This document shows, one piece after another, positions 1-6,976 of a stretch of 6,976 nt of DNA (within the stretch, counting starts at the first letter, position 1; each line of letters starts with the position of its first letter). The stretch comes from Arsenophonus sp052174535. GTDB lineage: Bacteria; Pseudomonadota; Gammaproteobacteria; Enterobacterales; Enterobacteriaceae. The stretch is from NCBI GenBank assembly GCA_052174535.1, contig JBQMRQ010000027.1, forward strand, positions 1-6,976, in the 5' to 3' direction. The notes beneath the pieces are model-generated. The model did no database searches and was not told where the DNA came from. It saw nothing but the letters and a program-made list of their open reading frames with translations. The position numbers were made by a program, and so were the translations under genes.

Positions 1-1530
1 TTTACTTCCCAAAAACATCCAACCAAAAATTAAGGTAAGTTTCTAGAGGTCTGGCCAGCAAAGAACCATGATGCCACTAACAAAGCCCTTAATATTTTGT
101 TAATAAGGTTAACAACGAAGTATATCTTGCAGCAATGAAAATGTTTGGAAAAATAAAGAAAAACTACTAGCATTCAATGTCTGCCACTCAGTGCATTGGG
201 CATCATAAGAACGACGATTCCGATTGAATCGACTTTTGTGACGTGAACCTATGTATCCCTACCGCGCGAAGTACTGTAGTTCAAAACAACCATTTCAATA
301 CTATTTAATCTGCCCCATCTACTAAGAAAAGCTAGAAATGGCTACAGAGATTTAACTTACTAATTCTGATGATAAAACATCCATTCAAGGATAGTGAATA
401 GGTTCACGAAGCATCAAAGCGGAGCGTTAGCCTGATTGTTATACACTAGATTTTCTAATAATCCATTAATTTTGAAACAAACAATTTTTGGATCTATTAG
501 TCGATTAATTTACGACTATACACCTATTAGAGATGTAGTCAAGTACATAGGATTTTCCTCTAAAATTTGAATAAATAATCTTATTTTTTAGAATTTCCAC
601 TAAGCTATAGTAGAGATTTTTTTGAACTTTCAATATTTTTATATTTTTTATTCCTACATATGAAATAAAAAATATCACTACAGGTTTTCCTATGAGGCAT
701 AAATTTGATTTAGAGTATACCTTAAGCAAACCCCCTATTAGTATATAATAACTTACCGTCTCGAATATTTATTCTAATTATATATTTTGCACTGCTAGGA
801 ATTTTTCTAGCCTCTCCGTACACGATTTTCGCATTTTCAATGCCTTAAATTAATATTTAAATTTAGGAATAATGACGTTATAGGATTTACAGAAGCTTTA
901 AAATTAAAAATTAGCTTTCTATAATTTTCCTGAAACCGCCCGCTTAAATCTTTAGGTAAAGCCAAGTATTATTCGCTTCTTCGCACGCTTATCTGGTATT
1001 TTAGTAACACGTGCTAAGCCAAGCGCGATCTTGCTGTATACGATTATATTGAAGAGGGATAATGAATGAAAGTATAATTCACGATGAATTCATCAGCAAG
1101 TATACTGTCAATTATTATTTCTCACACAGTTATATCCAGCGTTATCGGCTTAGCTTGAGCGTTCTAAAACTCCGGATAATCGTGACTAGAGACGATTAGT
1201 ACTTATATATCAGGAGAAAATTGAAGACTAAATCAAACGCATTACTATATCCCCTCTTTTAGGTGTTATAAAAATTAAGTTAGTCTATCATTATCAATTT
1301 CGGTAAAAGTGGGGATCATAAAACGCTTTAGATTAAAGAGGTAATGTATAAATAGGTGAGTTACTTGATGTCTTACTGATTTTATCTAGTTTACGCTTTC
1401 TAGAAGATTTATTTTAAGCTATCTGACTGAATTCCTAAAAAATTAACATATTATAGAGTATAAAGCAGTATTCAGATCATGAATATGCCAGCAGCAGAGC
1501 TAACTGAGTTGCTAACACCTAGTTAGCTAT
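1..1530 (+). pseudogene. pilN: Deeply decayed region, possible pilN (type IVb secretin) remnant
   Basis: No intact gene is seen on either strand. In R64-like operons the outer-membrane secretin pilN lies directly before pilO and is about 550 codons long, so it would fill this space and begin just off the left edge. Traces fitting a secretin C-terminus are weak. At about 1282-1325 overlapping frames give SLSLSISVK followed by FGKSGDHKTL, resembling the secretin stretch that ends in a gapped SGD/QTIQLPEV motif. Near 1353-1400 are fragments VSYLM and LLDVLLILSS, where a secretin would have its final strands. Reading them as one gene needs several frameshifts. Upstream, segments such as RFFARLSGILVTRAKPSA (about 975-1030) and IIHDEFISKYTVNYYFSHSY (about 1075-1135) are open but unrecognised. 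The call depends mainly on gene order, so the region could instead be unrelated decayed sequence. Confidence 0.33.
480..900. other. AT-rich stretch with no recognisable gene
   Basis: This is the most AT-rich and stop-dense part of the window. A minus-strand reading frame at 505-729 is open, but it is rich in Lys, Ile, Tyr and Asn, as expected of random AT-rich DNA, and shows no motif. On the plus strand a short run DYTPIRDVVKYIG (about 512-550) faintly recalls the N0 domain of secretins. That is too little to call. I see no RNA gene, terminator or repeat here. Confidence 0.4.
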
Positions 1531-1540
1531 ATTTGAGCAC

Positions 1541-1547
1541 AGGAAGG
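1541..1547 (+). promoter_or_regulatory. Ribosome binding site of pilO
   Basis: AGGAAGG lies nine bases before the ATG at 1557-1559 and is a strong Shine-Dalgarno match. It fixes the original start of the broken pilO gene, since MTTPLFIDTQ follows at once and leads into the expected N-terminal motif GIDW. Confidence 0.65.
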
Positions 1548-1556
1548 ATAATTATA

Positions 1557-2847
1557 ATGACAACACCGCTGTTTATCGATACCCAGATTGTGCGGATGCC
1601 GTCGTATTTTTTGCTGGGAATAGACTGGGTTTTTGTAACGTTGCAAGTTAAAACATCAAAAAACGAAGAGTGATGGTGAAAGGTGGCTTGAATTACATAG
1701 TTAATTACTGGTGTCAAGATAGCTAGAAAATTTGCAGTGCGTGATGAAGTGCTGTTCAATTTTGCAAATCAATCTTACCAAAAAGGTTGGAAGAATAGTT
1801 ATGGGGGACTGGCATTGCTCATCGACAGGGAGCTTAAAGATGGTATCTTTTATGCCATGTCGCGATAGATGATACGTATTACGGTTTTGTCAACAGCATT
1901 GACAGCGTGTTGATTAATGATGTGGTCGGTGGCAAATTGCGCAATCATGCAGGTACAAAACTTTCTTTAGTTTAACCATGATCCTGAAGAGAGCTGGAAG
2001 ATTTTCCCCGGCAGAATGGAATATTTCCATCCTCAATAGTCAGCTTTTTGATTTGGATGATTTGCTGACCGCAGAAGGCTTTCAGCCAGCGGCTGTTTTC
2101 AGATAATCTCGTGCAAGCGGCAATTGTTAGTGCTCCTCAGAATCTGTATGCCCTGACATTGGCAGTTATGTCTAGCTTGGAAAATGGGTATTCTTATCCA
2201 TCAGAAAACATTACGTCATCAAGAGCTGTGCGTGTTAGTGCATTATTAGTACAGCAATCGGCAAAATATCCCATGTTCTACGCTTACCGTAGCATAACTT
2301 CAACCGATTAATATCCTTTATTAGCGGTTGCGTAAGAATAGTGGCAAAAAATTTCCTGTTGTTTATTGGTTGGTGCTTTAAGGAAGGGCAGTGTGTTTAG
2401 AGCAGAAAAACATTAAGATTAGGGTAAAGCAAGCTACTTGCATGAAACTGTGGCAATTTTATTTACTGGATTAAACAGGTTTACGAAGAGCAACCTACGC
2501 CCTATTTCAATTTACTAGGTCAGGAGGTGATACCAGGGTTTTAGCAAATCACTAATCTTTACCACTTTGGGGATATATCCGATTTTTTCCGAAATAGATA
2601 GATAAATCTAAGGAATTAACTACTTTTTCGCAACAAATTCGTCCGTTGATTAACCTACAGAAAAGAAGATAAGCATCAGGTCAGTGATAACGAAGAAACG
2701 CTGATTTTCTGTGGTGTCATTTTAGTTTTTCACTGAAAACCAGCATTCCTAACCTTGATGTTTAATAAACTAAATAATCTGAGTTTATACATATACGTCA
2801 TCATAATTAATCAGGAAAAATTAAGTTACCGGATAAAAGGAAATTAG
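1557..2847 (+). pseudogene. pilO: pilO, type IVb pilus accessory/alignment protein, broken
   Basis: PilO is a single-pass inner-membrane protein that helps connect the secretin to the inner-membrane platform. The frame from the ATG reads MTTPLFIDTQIVRMPSYFLL then GIDWVFV and stops at 1671. Family-like pieces follow in shifting frames: GGLALLIDRELKDGIFYAM (1817-1868 region), DDTYYGFV...SVLINDVVGG (1865-1936), DPEESWKIF (about 1980-2006), FSPAEWNIS...LFDLDDLLTAEGF (2002-2084), a probable membrane-segment region 2102-2310, IPVVYWLVL-like and KQVYEEQPTPYFNLLGQEV (about 2470-2530), then SIPNLDV and NLSLYIYVIIINQEKLSYRI (2740-2838). These are in the order of the PilO soluble domain, membrane helix and C-terminal domain. 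Frameshifts are needed near 1670, 1780-1860, 1973, 2005, 2102 and 2310, plus several stops. One frame ends at TAG 2845-2847, directly before the pilP ATG; another runs on as KLDAE. The length of about 430 codons fits the family. The assignment as PilO is by recalled similarity and operon order. Confidence 0.72.
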
Positions 2848-3311
2848 ATGCAGAATCAGTAAGTACACTCTCTTTATTGCGGTGTGGTTAAGTGAGGTAG
2901 GATATTCCGAAATGCTATCACTATTTCTACCTTAGATACTAATAATGAAAGAATACACCCTGTAACGGTTAGGGCGGATACAATCCGAAATCGTCATACT
3001 TGCATAAATAAAGCGACCACACACACATCTTCATCGCGAACTATAAAATAATGGTATAGATGCTTGAGCAGCAATTTCGCCCCGTGCCAGAGGCTTAGTA
3101 TAGGTTGAAGAAATTTAGGGTAGCTACTTAAGCAACTAAAATAGTACGACTATCGACTCTCCGATAGCAAGCAGACCGAAATATGGAAGGGTGCGAAGCA
3201 GATCCTCCGGTAACTGTTTTTATTAAAACGATTAGCGCTTATATGAAGTTTTCCATTACTGACGAAAACAATAAATGGATACTGTATTTTATTAAAATGA
3301 AGAAAATATGA
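2848..3311 (+). pseudogene. pilP: pilP, type IVb pilus biogenesis protein, broken
   Basis: PilP is a small periplasmic protein with a signal peptide, thought to bridge inner-membrane pilus proteins and the secretin. The ATG at 2848 is preceded seven bases upstream by AAAAGG. After four codons the frame hits TAA, but the next frame reads KYTLFIAVWLSEVGYS, a signal-peptide-like hydrophobic stretch. Further on, frame-mixed pieces resemble the family: LGRIQSEIVILA (about 2966-3003; PilP proteins carry an L..IQSET...KA motif), RGLV.VEEI.GSYLS (about 3090-3132), and RLSDSKQTEIWKGAKQILR, the G..I motif region, at about 3152-3213. The last 42 codons, from 3183, form one open frame ending KWILYFIKMKKI and a TGA at 3309-3311. 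This stop overlaps the pilQ ATG. About 155 codons is a normal PilP length. The gene carries several stops and shifts and is not functional. Confidence 0.6.
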
Positions 3312-4855
3312 TGATCAACATACTTCTCTGCAGTCTAATGTCGATATCGATCGCTTTGTGCGACTGATACATCCCTATAACGAGATGATTCATGTTTTAT
3401 CGCGGACAATTATCGTAAAAATTTCAAGATGTAGCACCTTTCAGCCTGGTACAAGAAAGTCTTTTTTAGGTGTGGGGTACCCCAACTCGTTAGATCTAAT
3501 CTGTTAATGGATAAAATTATCAACGTAGCGATATTTCTATCGAGCGACACTCCGTCTAAGAGTGTTAACCAATAACAGTATATTAATCCTACTTCTTTAA
3601 GGCTATTGCGCTATTGGTATCTAGGTGTATTTTCTGTTTAGCACCATGGTGGTAGTTTCCTATATTGAGACTCGAATTCACGGCAGATTACTTATCTGGA
3701 CTATATCGACAAGGGCAAAAAACGGCGCTTGAGCCGAATCTCCCTAACCATTATTCTATTAATGTGTGACGTTACCGAGAGTAATTTTACTCCAATTTTC
3801 ATTAGAATCGTCGTATTACTGAATAATTTCAAAGCTGCTTAGGATATTTATGTGTACTATATGCATCTCACCCTTTTTCGTGGTGGCTTATATCTTATAT
3901 ATAGTTATGTATGCCTGATTAAGAATAACAGCGATTCGGTACTAGATTTTAATTATTGAGCTTTTTCTTGATTAAATTCACATACTGAAACTCTTGATTC
4001 TTCAGCTCAAGAGATGATAATTTTTTGGCCAATCCGAATCGAAAATTTACTACACTAGTAGTGCCTATGTTTCTCTCTATCTTGCATATTGTACTTTATA
4101 TTAAAAAAGCTTACCGATATAACTAATTGTTCCATTGAAGATTCACAAAATACCGTATTTATGTAGAGATTTAGATACTAATTATCGCCGATAAGAAAAA
4201 CATCTAGAAAATCAAACACGAGTAGTTATTATTGATGGCCTTATGCCTTGCGTTCTAATTTGAACGCTATTCCAAACATTGAAATATTCGATGAAGTATC
4301 TGCATTAATCATCATTAAAACAATAATGACTGAGTATCTACTGATAACAAGAGTTCATGTTAATGATGAACTAAATTATTATTGATCAGCTGGGAATTAA
4401 AGAAGTATCTGCAAAACTGTTAGCTGATCTTCAATTGTTAATTGTGAGCTAATAAACCAATGACTGATATAATCTTTATACACGGACTGCAAAGTCTACT
4501 ATCACCGAGTAAATTATTGAGGCAGATGATCACGATCTGATAAAGTATTATTGTTAGCTTAAAAAAGTATTTATTTGCTATTTTAGCGGCAGCGAATATT
4601 GTTATTACGGAATTATCGGACGCATTGTAGTGGCTGAATTGATTGCCTTCAGATACACAATTTTTTAAATTGTATCAGACTAAAAACAACGCGTAAGTAA
4701 AAACTTACTGGCATCGAATATTGAGTGAGAGATATACTCGTCGCAATTAGCGTGTATTACACTACATCAGTCCTGAAGCAGTTGACCAGCTGACAGTGCA
4801 TTTTATTTCTATGATTGATAAAGATAGTTATACAGTGTTGCCGTTAGAATATTAA
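3308..4855 (+). pseudogene. pilQ: pilQ, type IVb pilus assembly ATPase (GspE/PilB family), broken
   Basis: PilQ is the cytoplasmic secretion ATPase that drives pilus assembly. The N-terminal half is hard to read (open piece SNVDIDRFVRLIHPYNEMI, 3330-3389; NVAIFLSSDT at about 3521-3550 may be the ASDIHIE region). A decayed Walker A is seen at 4025-4057 as LANPNRKFTTL, against GPTGSGKSTTL. The Asp box follows as ITNCSIEDSQNTVF (about 4119-4161). An open stretch 4239-4382 gives ALRSNLNAIPNIEIFDEVSA, then TIMTEYLLITRVHVNDELN, matching LRSNP..I.IGE.RDE.SA and A.TGHL..TTVH.NDA, so the Walker B and His boxes are partly lost. Next come DQLGIKEVSAKLLADLQ (4387-4437), GIIGRIVVAELI (about 4612-4646), PSDTQFFKLYQTK (about 4648-4686) and YWHRILSERYTRRQ, in family order. 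The end is HYISPEAVDQLTVHFISMID then LPLEY and TAA at 4853-4855. The span of 516 codons matches the family's usual length. Stops and frameshifts are many. Confidence 0.82.
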
Positions 4856-4865
4856 AGCGCTTACT

Positions 4866-4902
4866 ATGGGCGTCGCTACGTTTAAGAGGGATCGTGTTCA
4901 AG
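4866..4902 (+). pseudogene. pilR: Possible 5' end of pilR, cut off from the rest
   Basis: Immediately after the pilQ stop, a plus-strand frame reads YYGRRY and then KRDRVQ; an ATG at 4866 starts MGVATFKRDRVQ. GspF/PilR-type platform proteins begin with a short basic cytoplasmic run followed by a motif like R.QFY..LA..L.N...L.EAL. The basic part appears here, and the FYM...FFLDNNKSLQEAF part appears at about 5588-5645, on the other side of the Hsp20 pseudogene. Together they would give a PilR of normal length. The match is short and no good ribosome binding site is seen before 4866, so this remains a suggestion. Confidence 0.3.
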
Positions 4903-4920
4903 CGCGCGGCTTGATTGATT

Positions 4921-5376
4921 CTAAACACTAATAGCAATCTTCTGCGGATATTCCTGTTCAGGAATATCGTAGGTAAATTGCAGGGTTAATAGTCCTTTAT
5001 CTAGATTCGCCTTCTGAATTGTTATTCGATGCTCAAGACTAAAACTTAAAGAAAACTCACTTTTTTAATACCCTGATGCAACCATTTACTGCCTCTTTTT
5101 TTTTCAACAGTGTTCGTTTCTTTAATCTTTTGTTTACCGCTAAGGGTTAAATGGTTATTAAGAAGCGAAATATCAAGTTCATCTTGCGTATATCCTGGTA
5201 TGCTCATCGTCCATTTCATAATGTTCTTTATCTTTTTATAGAAGATTATAGGCGGGCGTATCAGCCAGCGGATTTTCACCGGTCAAACAACTAAATAAAT
5301 TATCTATCTGAGTAAAACGGTCAGACAACAGATGATTGCTAAATGCCGGAATAAGAGAAAAAGAATGATAGGCAAT
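4921..5376 (-). pseudogene. ibp: Hsp20 small heat-shock protein (IbpA/IbpB family), broken
   Basis: Small heat-shock proteins of this family bind unfolding proteins in the cytoplasm and hand them to the ClpB/DnaK machinery. Reading down the minus strand gives IAYHSFSLIPAFSNHLLSDR, then FTQIDNLFSCLTGENP and DTPAYNLL; these are the N-terminal FSLIPAF...DRF.QIDNLFS.LTG and PAYNL motifs. The alpha-crystallin core follows as YEM(T)MSIPGYTQDELDIS and NNHLTLSGKQK, then KWLHQGI, FSLSFSLEH and KGLLTLQFTYDIPE, ending QKIAISV at TAG 4921-4923. The damage is limited. The start is ATT (5374-5376) where ATG is expected, with GAGGA seven bases upstream; codon 47 is TAA (5236-5238); one extra base lies near 5211; one A is missing from a run at 5061-5066. 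The two indels cancel, leaving 151 codons, a normal length. KWLHQG and FSLSF recall IbpB in particular; the N-terminus is nearer the IbpA-like paralogues of symbiotic Enterobacterales. A 77-codon piece (5046-5279) stays open but lacks both termini. Confidence 0.88.
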
Positions 5377-5382
5377 AGAGTA

Positions 5383-5387
5383 TCCTC
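5383..5387 (-). promoter_or_regulatory. Ribosome binding site of the Hsp20 pseudogene
   Basis: On the minus strand the sequence reads GAGGA, then six to seven bases, then ATT GCC TAT. The site is well placed for a start codon at 5374-5376, where family members read M-A-Y. This supports a single ATG to ATT change as the loss of the start. Confidence 0.6.
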
Positions 5388-5428
5388 ATTTAATAGGTTA
5401 TTATTAACACTAAGGTTTACCTGTAAAT

Positions 5429-5455
5429 ATATGGGTAAGTTAATACGTTTTCAAG
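5429..5455 (-). promoter_or_regulatory. Sigma-32 (heat-shock) type promoter for the Hsp20 gene
   Basis: On the minus strand CTTGAAA (5449-5455) is followed, after 12 bases, by ACCCATAT (5429-5436). The Escherichia coli sigma-32 consensus is CTTGAAA, an 11-16 base spacer, then CCCCATNT. The first box is a full match and the second differs at one base. Transcription would begin around 5420, giving a leader of about 45 bases before the damaged start codon. The position, strand and gene class all agree. A heat-shock promoter in front of a small heat-shock gene is expected in Enterobacterales. Whether it still fires is unknown. Confidence 0.68.
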
Positions 5456-5585
5456 TGCGCCAGGAATACAAGAGAGAAAATAATCTTACCATTACCTAAC
5501 CTAAACCATTTTACCATCAAACCTCTCATTGACGCAATATTAATATGGATTTACTAAAAACCTTTTTTCCCTAAAAATTGAAGTT
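5456..5585. other. Gap between Hsp20 promoter and pilR body
   Basis: This stretch of about 130 bases has no recognisable gene on either strand. It has short imperfect repeats of TTACCAT (near 5487 and 5511) and AT-rich runs toward pilR. If the Hsp20 gene arrived by insertion, the right junction should lie here or within the first bases of the pilR remnant. I see no insertion-sequence ends, target duplication or terminator hairpin. Confidence 0.4.
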
Positions 5586-6594
5586 CCTTTTACATGCATG
5601 CTAGCTTTTTTCTTGGATAACAACAAATCCTTGCAAGAAGCCTTTATCTATTATGCGTAATGTTGTCACTGATTTTAGCTGCAAATATCATCATTATCTC
5701 ATGCCATTGACGATTTCTTGTTATTATTGGATGAAAAATAAATGGGGGCTGCCTTTAAAAAATATTGCACGAATGCTATCGCTTAGGAAGCCAGCATTGG
5801 TTGGCTCAGGACCCCATCCTCTTTACGGAAACCTTTCAATTGTCTTTTTGATCGTGGTAAACCAGATTTTTGAAGAGCAAGAAACAAGGGTATCCGCTCT
5901 ATTAGTAGGCACATTAGGCTATCCTTATTTTCTGCTTGGCTTATTGCACAGTAATTATGCATATGATGTGTGAGAAATTTTATTCCTAAATTGGCAAAAT
6001 TAGATATTATATCATAAATGGGAGTAACTCTCTACTTAGCCAATTAATTTGGCTTTTTGAATTTATTGTTAATTTTGAATCCTTACTATTATTTTGGCTT
6101 GGCACTGTTGTTTGAATTCGTAGTATGATCTAATGAGTCATTGGATCAATCGAAAAATTGGCGACAATCTGTTCTACCGTGATCAGTATATCTCACTGTA
6201 AAAGGGTTATTTTTGTTAAATATCGCCGCAATAATGCAGGTCGATATGTTTATCGAAACTGAAAGCAATGGTTGAATAGGTATTAATGAAATCCTTCATT
6301 ATATTTTGTAAGGCGAACATCTTTCGCTGGCTTTAAAAGCAACGGTTATCACTTTCCTTCATGGAAATATGTTAATTAAATGACACGCTTAACTGAAAAT
6401 ACAAGCGCAAAAACACTATTTAGCATTATGCTGACCGTTTATTGGGTATTAGCATAAAATAGGTTAAGAAAAGTAATCTAGTTAACCGCGGTTTGTTTTT
6501 ATTGATGCTTGATTATGTGTTTCTACTGTTATTATTCAGCTGCAATTTAGATATGATTGTTAAGTAAATTACTGGGATTGCAGCAATAAAATAA
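5586..6594 (+). pseudogene. pilR: pilR, type IVb pilus inner-membrane platform protein (GspF/TcpE family), broken
   Basis: PilR is the polytopic inner-membrane protein on which the PilQ ATPase assembles pilin. The first recognisable piece is FFLDNNKSLQEAFIYYA, ending at a TAA at 5658-5660. The frame then shifts into a 106-codon open stretch from 5653, containing LYGNLSIVFLIVVNQIFEEQ, TRVSALLVGTLGYPYFLLGL and LHSNYAY, the R..A.L..L.YP..L cytoplasm-to-membrane motif of GspF proteins. Another shift near 5970 gives VRNFIPKLAKL, the F.PK...L loop. Next is a membrane segment, SQLIWLFEFIVNFESLLLFW (about 6036-6096), followed by NWRQSVLP-stop-SVYLTVKG, where TGA at 6180-6182 replaces the Trp of a PW motif, and LFLLNIAAIMQVDMFIET, the second-repeat motif. 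The end reads SNLVNRGLFLLMLDYVFLLL and ITGIAAIK with TAA at 6592-6594. About 340 codons are covered; family members have about 360. The N-terminal residues are missing here (see 4866-4902). There is a good family match but heavy damage. Confidence 0.78.
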
Positions 6595-6617
6595 TTCAAT
6601 CGCATTTTCACAAAACT

Positions 6618-6976
6618 ATGAAAGAGAAAAATATAAAAAAAGTTAACACTTGATCAGAAATTTTTAAATCTAGAAATGATGATGGATAATGGGCATTATA
6701 GTATTTATTATTTCACTTGCTGTTAGCAAGTTTTCCGGTATGTTTACAACCTCCATTAACGATAAAATCGTTAAGGTACAAGCATTACTGATATAATCAC
6801 GCGACATGCTAAAGACGCAGGGTAAAATATCTATTTACCAGCAAAAATGACAAGCACATTGATGCAGTTTTGAACACATCCGGAAATATGACCATTAACG
6901 GTAAGCAATCAAAAGGTCATAAAATAGCCAATGGTTTTGGTTACCGGTGATAATCATCATTGCTTGAGCAAAGTAT
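6618..6976 (+). pseudogene. pilS: pilS, type IVb major prepilin, broken and cut by the window end
   Basis: PilS is the structural pilin, exported with a short leader that a prepilin peptidase removes. The ATG at 6618 lies 23 bases after the pilR stop. It reads MKEKNIKKVNT, then TGA, a basic leader like that of prepilins. A second frame from 6689 gives MGIIVFIISLAVSKFSGMF, the hydrophobic N-terminal helix, then TSINDKIVKVQALLI, stop at 6794, SRDMLKTQG (6800-6826) and a shift. KMTSTLMQF (6844-6870) and NMTINGKQSKGHKIANGFG (6885-6941) follow, matching the DMLKTQG...KMTS.LIQFG...NMTVNG...L.N.WGG pattern of R64-type PilS. Four separate lesions are visible. The prepilin cleavage site cannot be placed because the leader-helix junction is frameshifted. 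The remaining half of the protein should continue to the right of the window. Confidence 0.76.

Noticed and set aside
505..729. Minus-strand open frame of 74 codons
   Set aside because: Its composition is that of random AT-rich DNA (Lys, Ile, Tyr, Asn), with no motif and no ribosome binding site.
1523..1759. Minus-strand open frame of 78 codons
   Set aside because: It lies antisense to the start of pilO, which has a ribosome binding site and family motifs on the plus strand.
2111..2311. Plus-strand 66-codon frame as an independent gene
   Set aside because: It sits in the middle of the pilO remnant, continues from its DN motif after a frameshift and has no start signals of its own.
3474..3483. 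Palindrome GGGGTACCCC
   Set aside because: A single ten-base palindrome inside the pilQ remnant with no partner site; it is probably chance.
3991..4013. Hairpin CTCTTGA...TCAAGAG
   Set aside because: It is a seven-base stem just before the pilQ Walker A region, with no T-run; probably chance within old coding sequence.
4947..4968. Inverted repeat with 10-base arms and a two-base centre (GATATTCCTG / CAGGAATATC)
   Set aside because: It encodes the DIPEQEY segment of the Hsp20 remnant and has no T-tract, so it is best read as coding sequence rather than an operator or terminator.
6756..6774. Hairpin TTAACGAT...ATCGTTAA
   Set aside because: It falls in the pilS coding segment for INDKIVK, with no T-tract after it.
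1..6976. tRNA, rRNA, CRISPR array, insertion sequence ends, phage attachment site
   Set aside because: No cloverleaf, conserved rRNA block, spaced direct repeats, transposase motif or terminal inverted repeats could be seen on either strand.

Overview
The window is visibly AT-rich and contains no intact gene. The longest open stretch is a 106-codon piece of a broken gene. Reading all frames and stitching across frameshifts and stops recovers the wreck of one plus-strand operon: a type IVb (thin, conjugation-type) pilus cluster in the order of the IncI R64 and Yersinia/Sodalis-type pil operons, pilN(?)-pilO-pilP-pilQ-pilR-pilS. A small heat-shock protein (Hsp20/IbpA-IbpB type) pseudogene lies on the minus strand between pilQ and the body of pilR. 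The gene content, with many small indels and stops in every gene, suggests a host-restricted enterobacterial insect endosymbiont (Sodalis-, Arsenophonus- or Serratia symbiotica-like) undergoing genome reduction. The genus cannot be decided from this sequence.

Layout: 1-1530 is very decayed sequence in the place where the secretin gene pilN is expected, with only weak C-terminal traces. 1557-2847 is pilO, with a clear AGGAAGG ribosome binding site. 2848-3311 is pilP, whose ATG directly follows a candidate pilO stop. 3308-4855 is pilQ, the assembly ATPase, overlapping the pilP stop by an ATGA. 4921-5376 (minus) is an Hsp20 pseudogene with a recognisable sigma-32-type promoter at 5429-5455. 5586-6594 is pilR, the inner-membrane platform protein, whose first residues may lie at 4866-4902, left of the Hsp20 gene. 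6618 to the window end is the start of pilS, the major pilin.

In a living relative, PilN would form the outer-membrane pore, PilO and PilP would link it to the inner membrane, PilQ would power assembly at the PilR platform, and PilS would be the pilin subunit. None could be made in full here. The Hsp20 gene is less damaged: one nonsense codon, two compensating single-base indels and a lost ATG, with its length, ribosome binding site and heat-shock promoter still readable. It therefore looks like a later casualty than the pilus genes around it.

Identifications rest on recalled family motifs read by eye. No alignment or database search was run.
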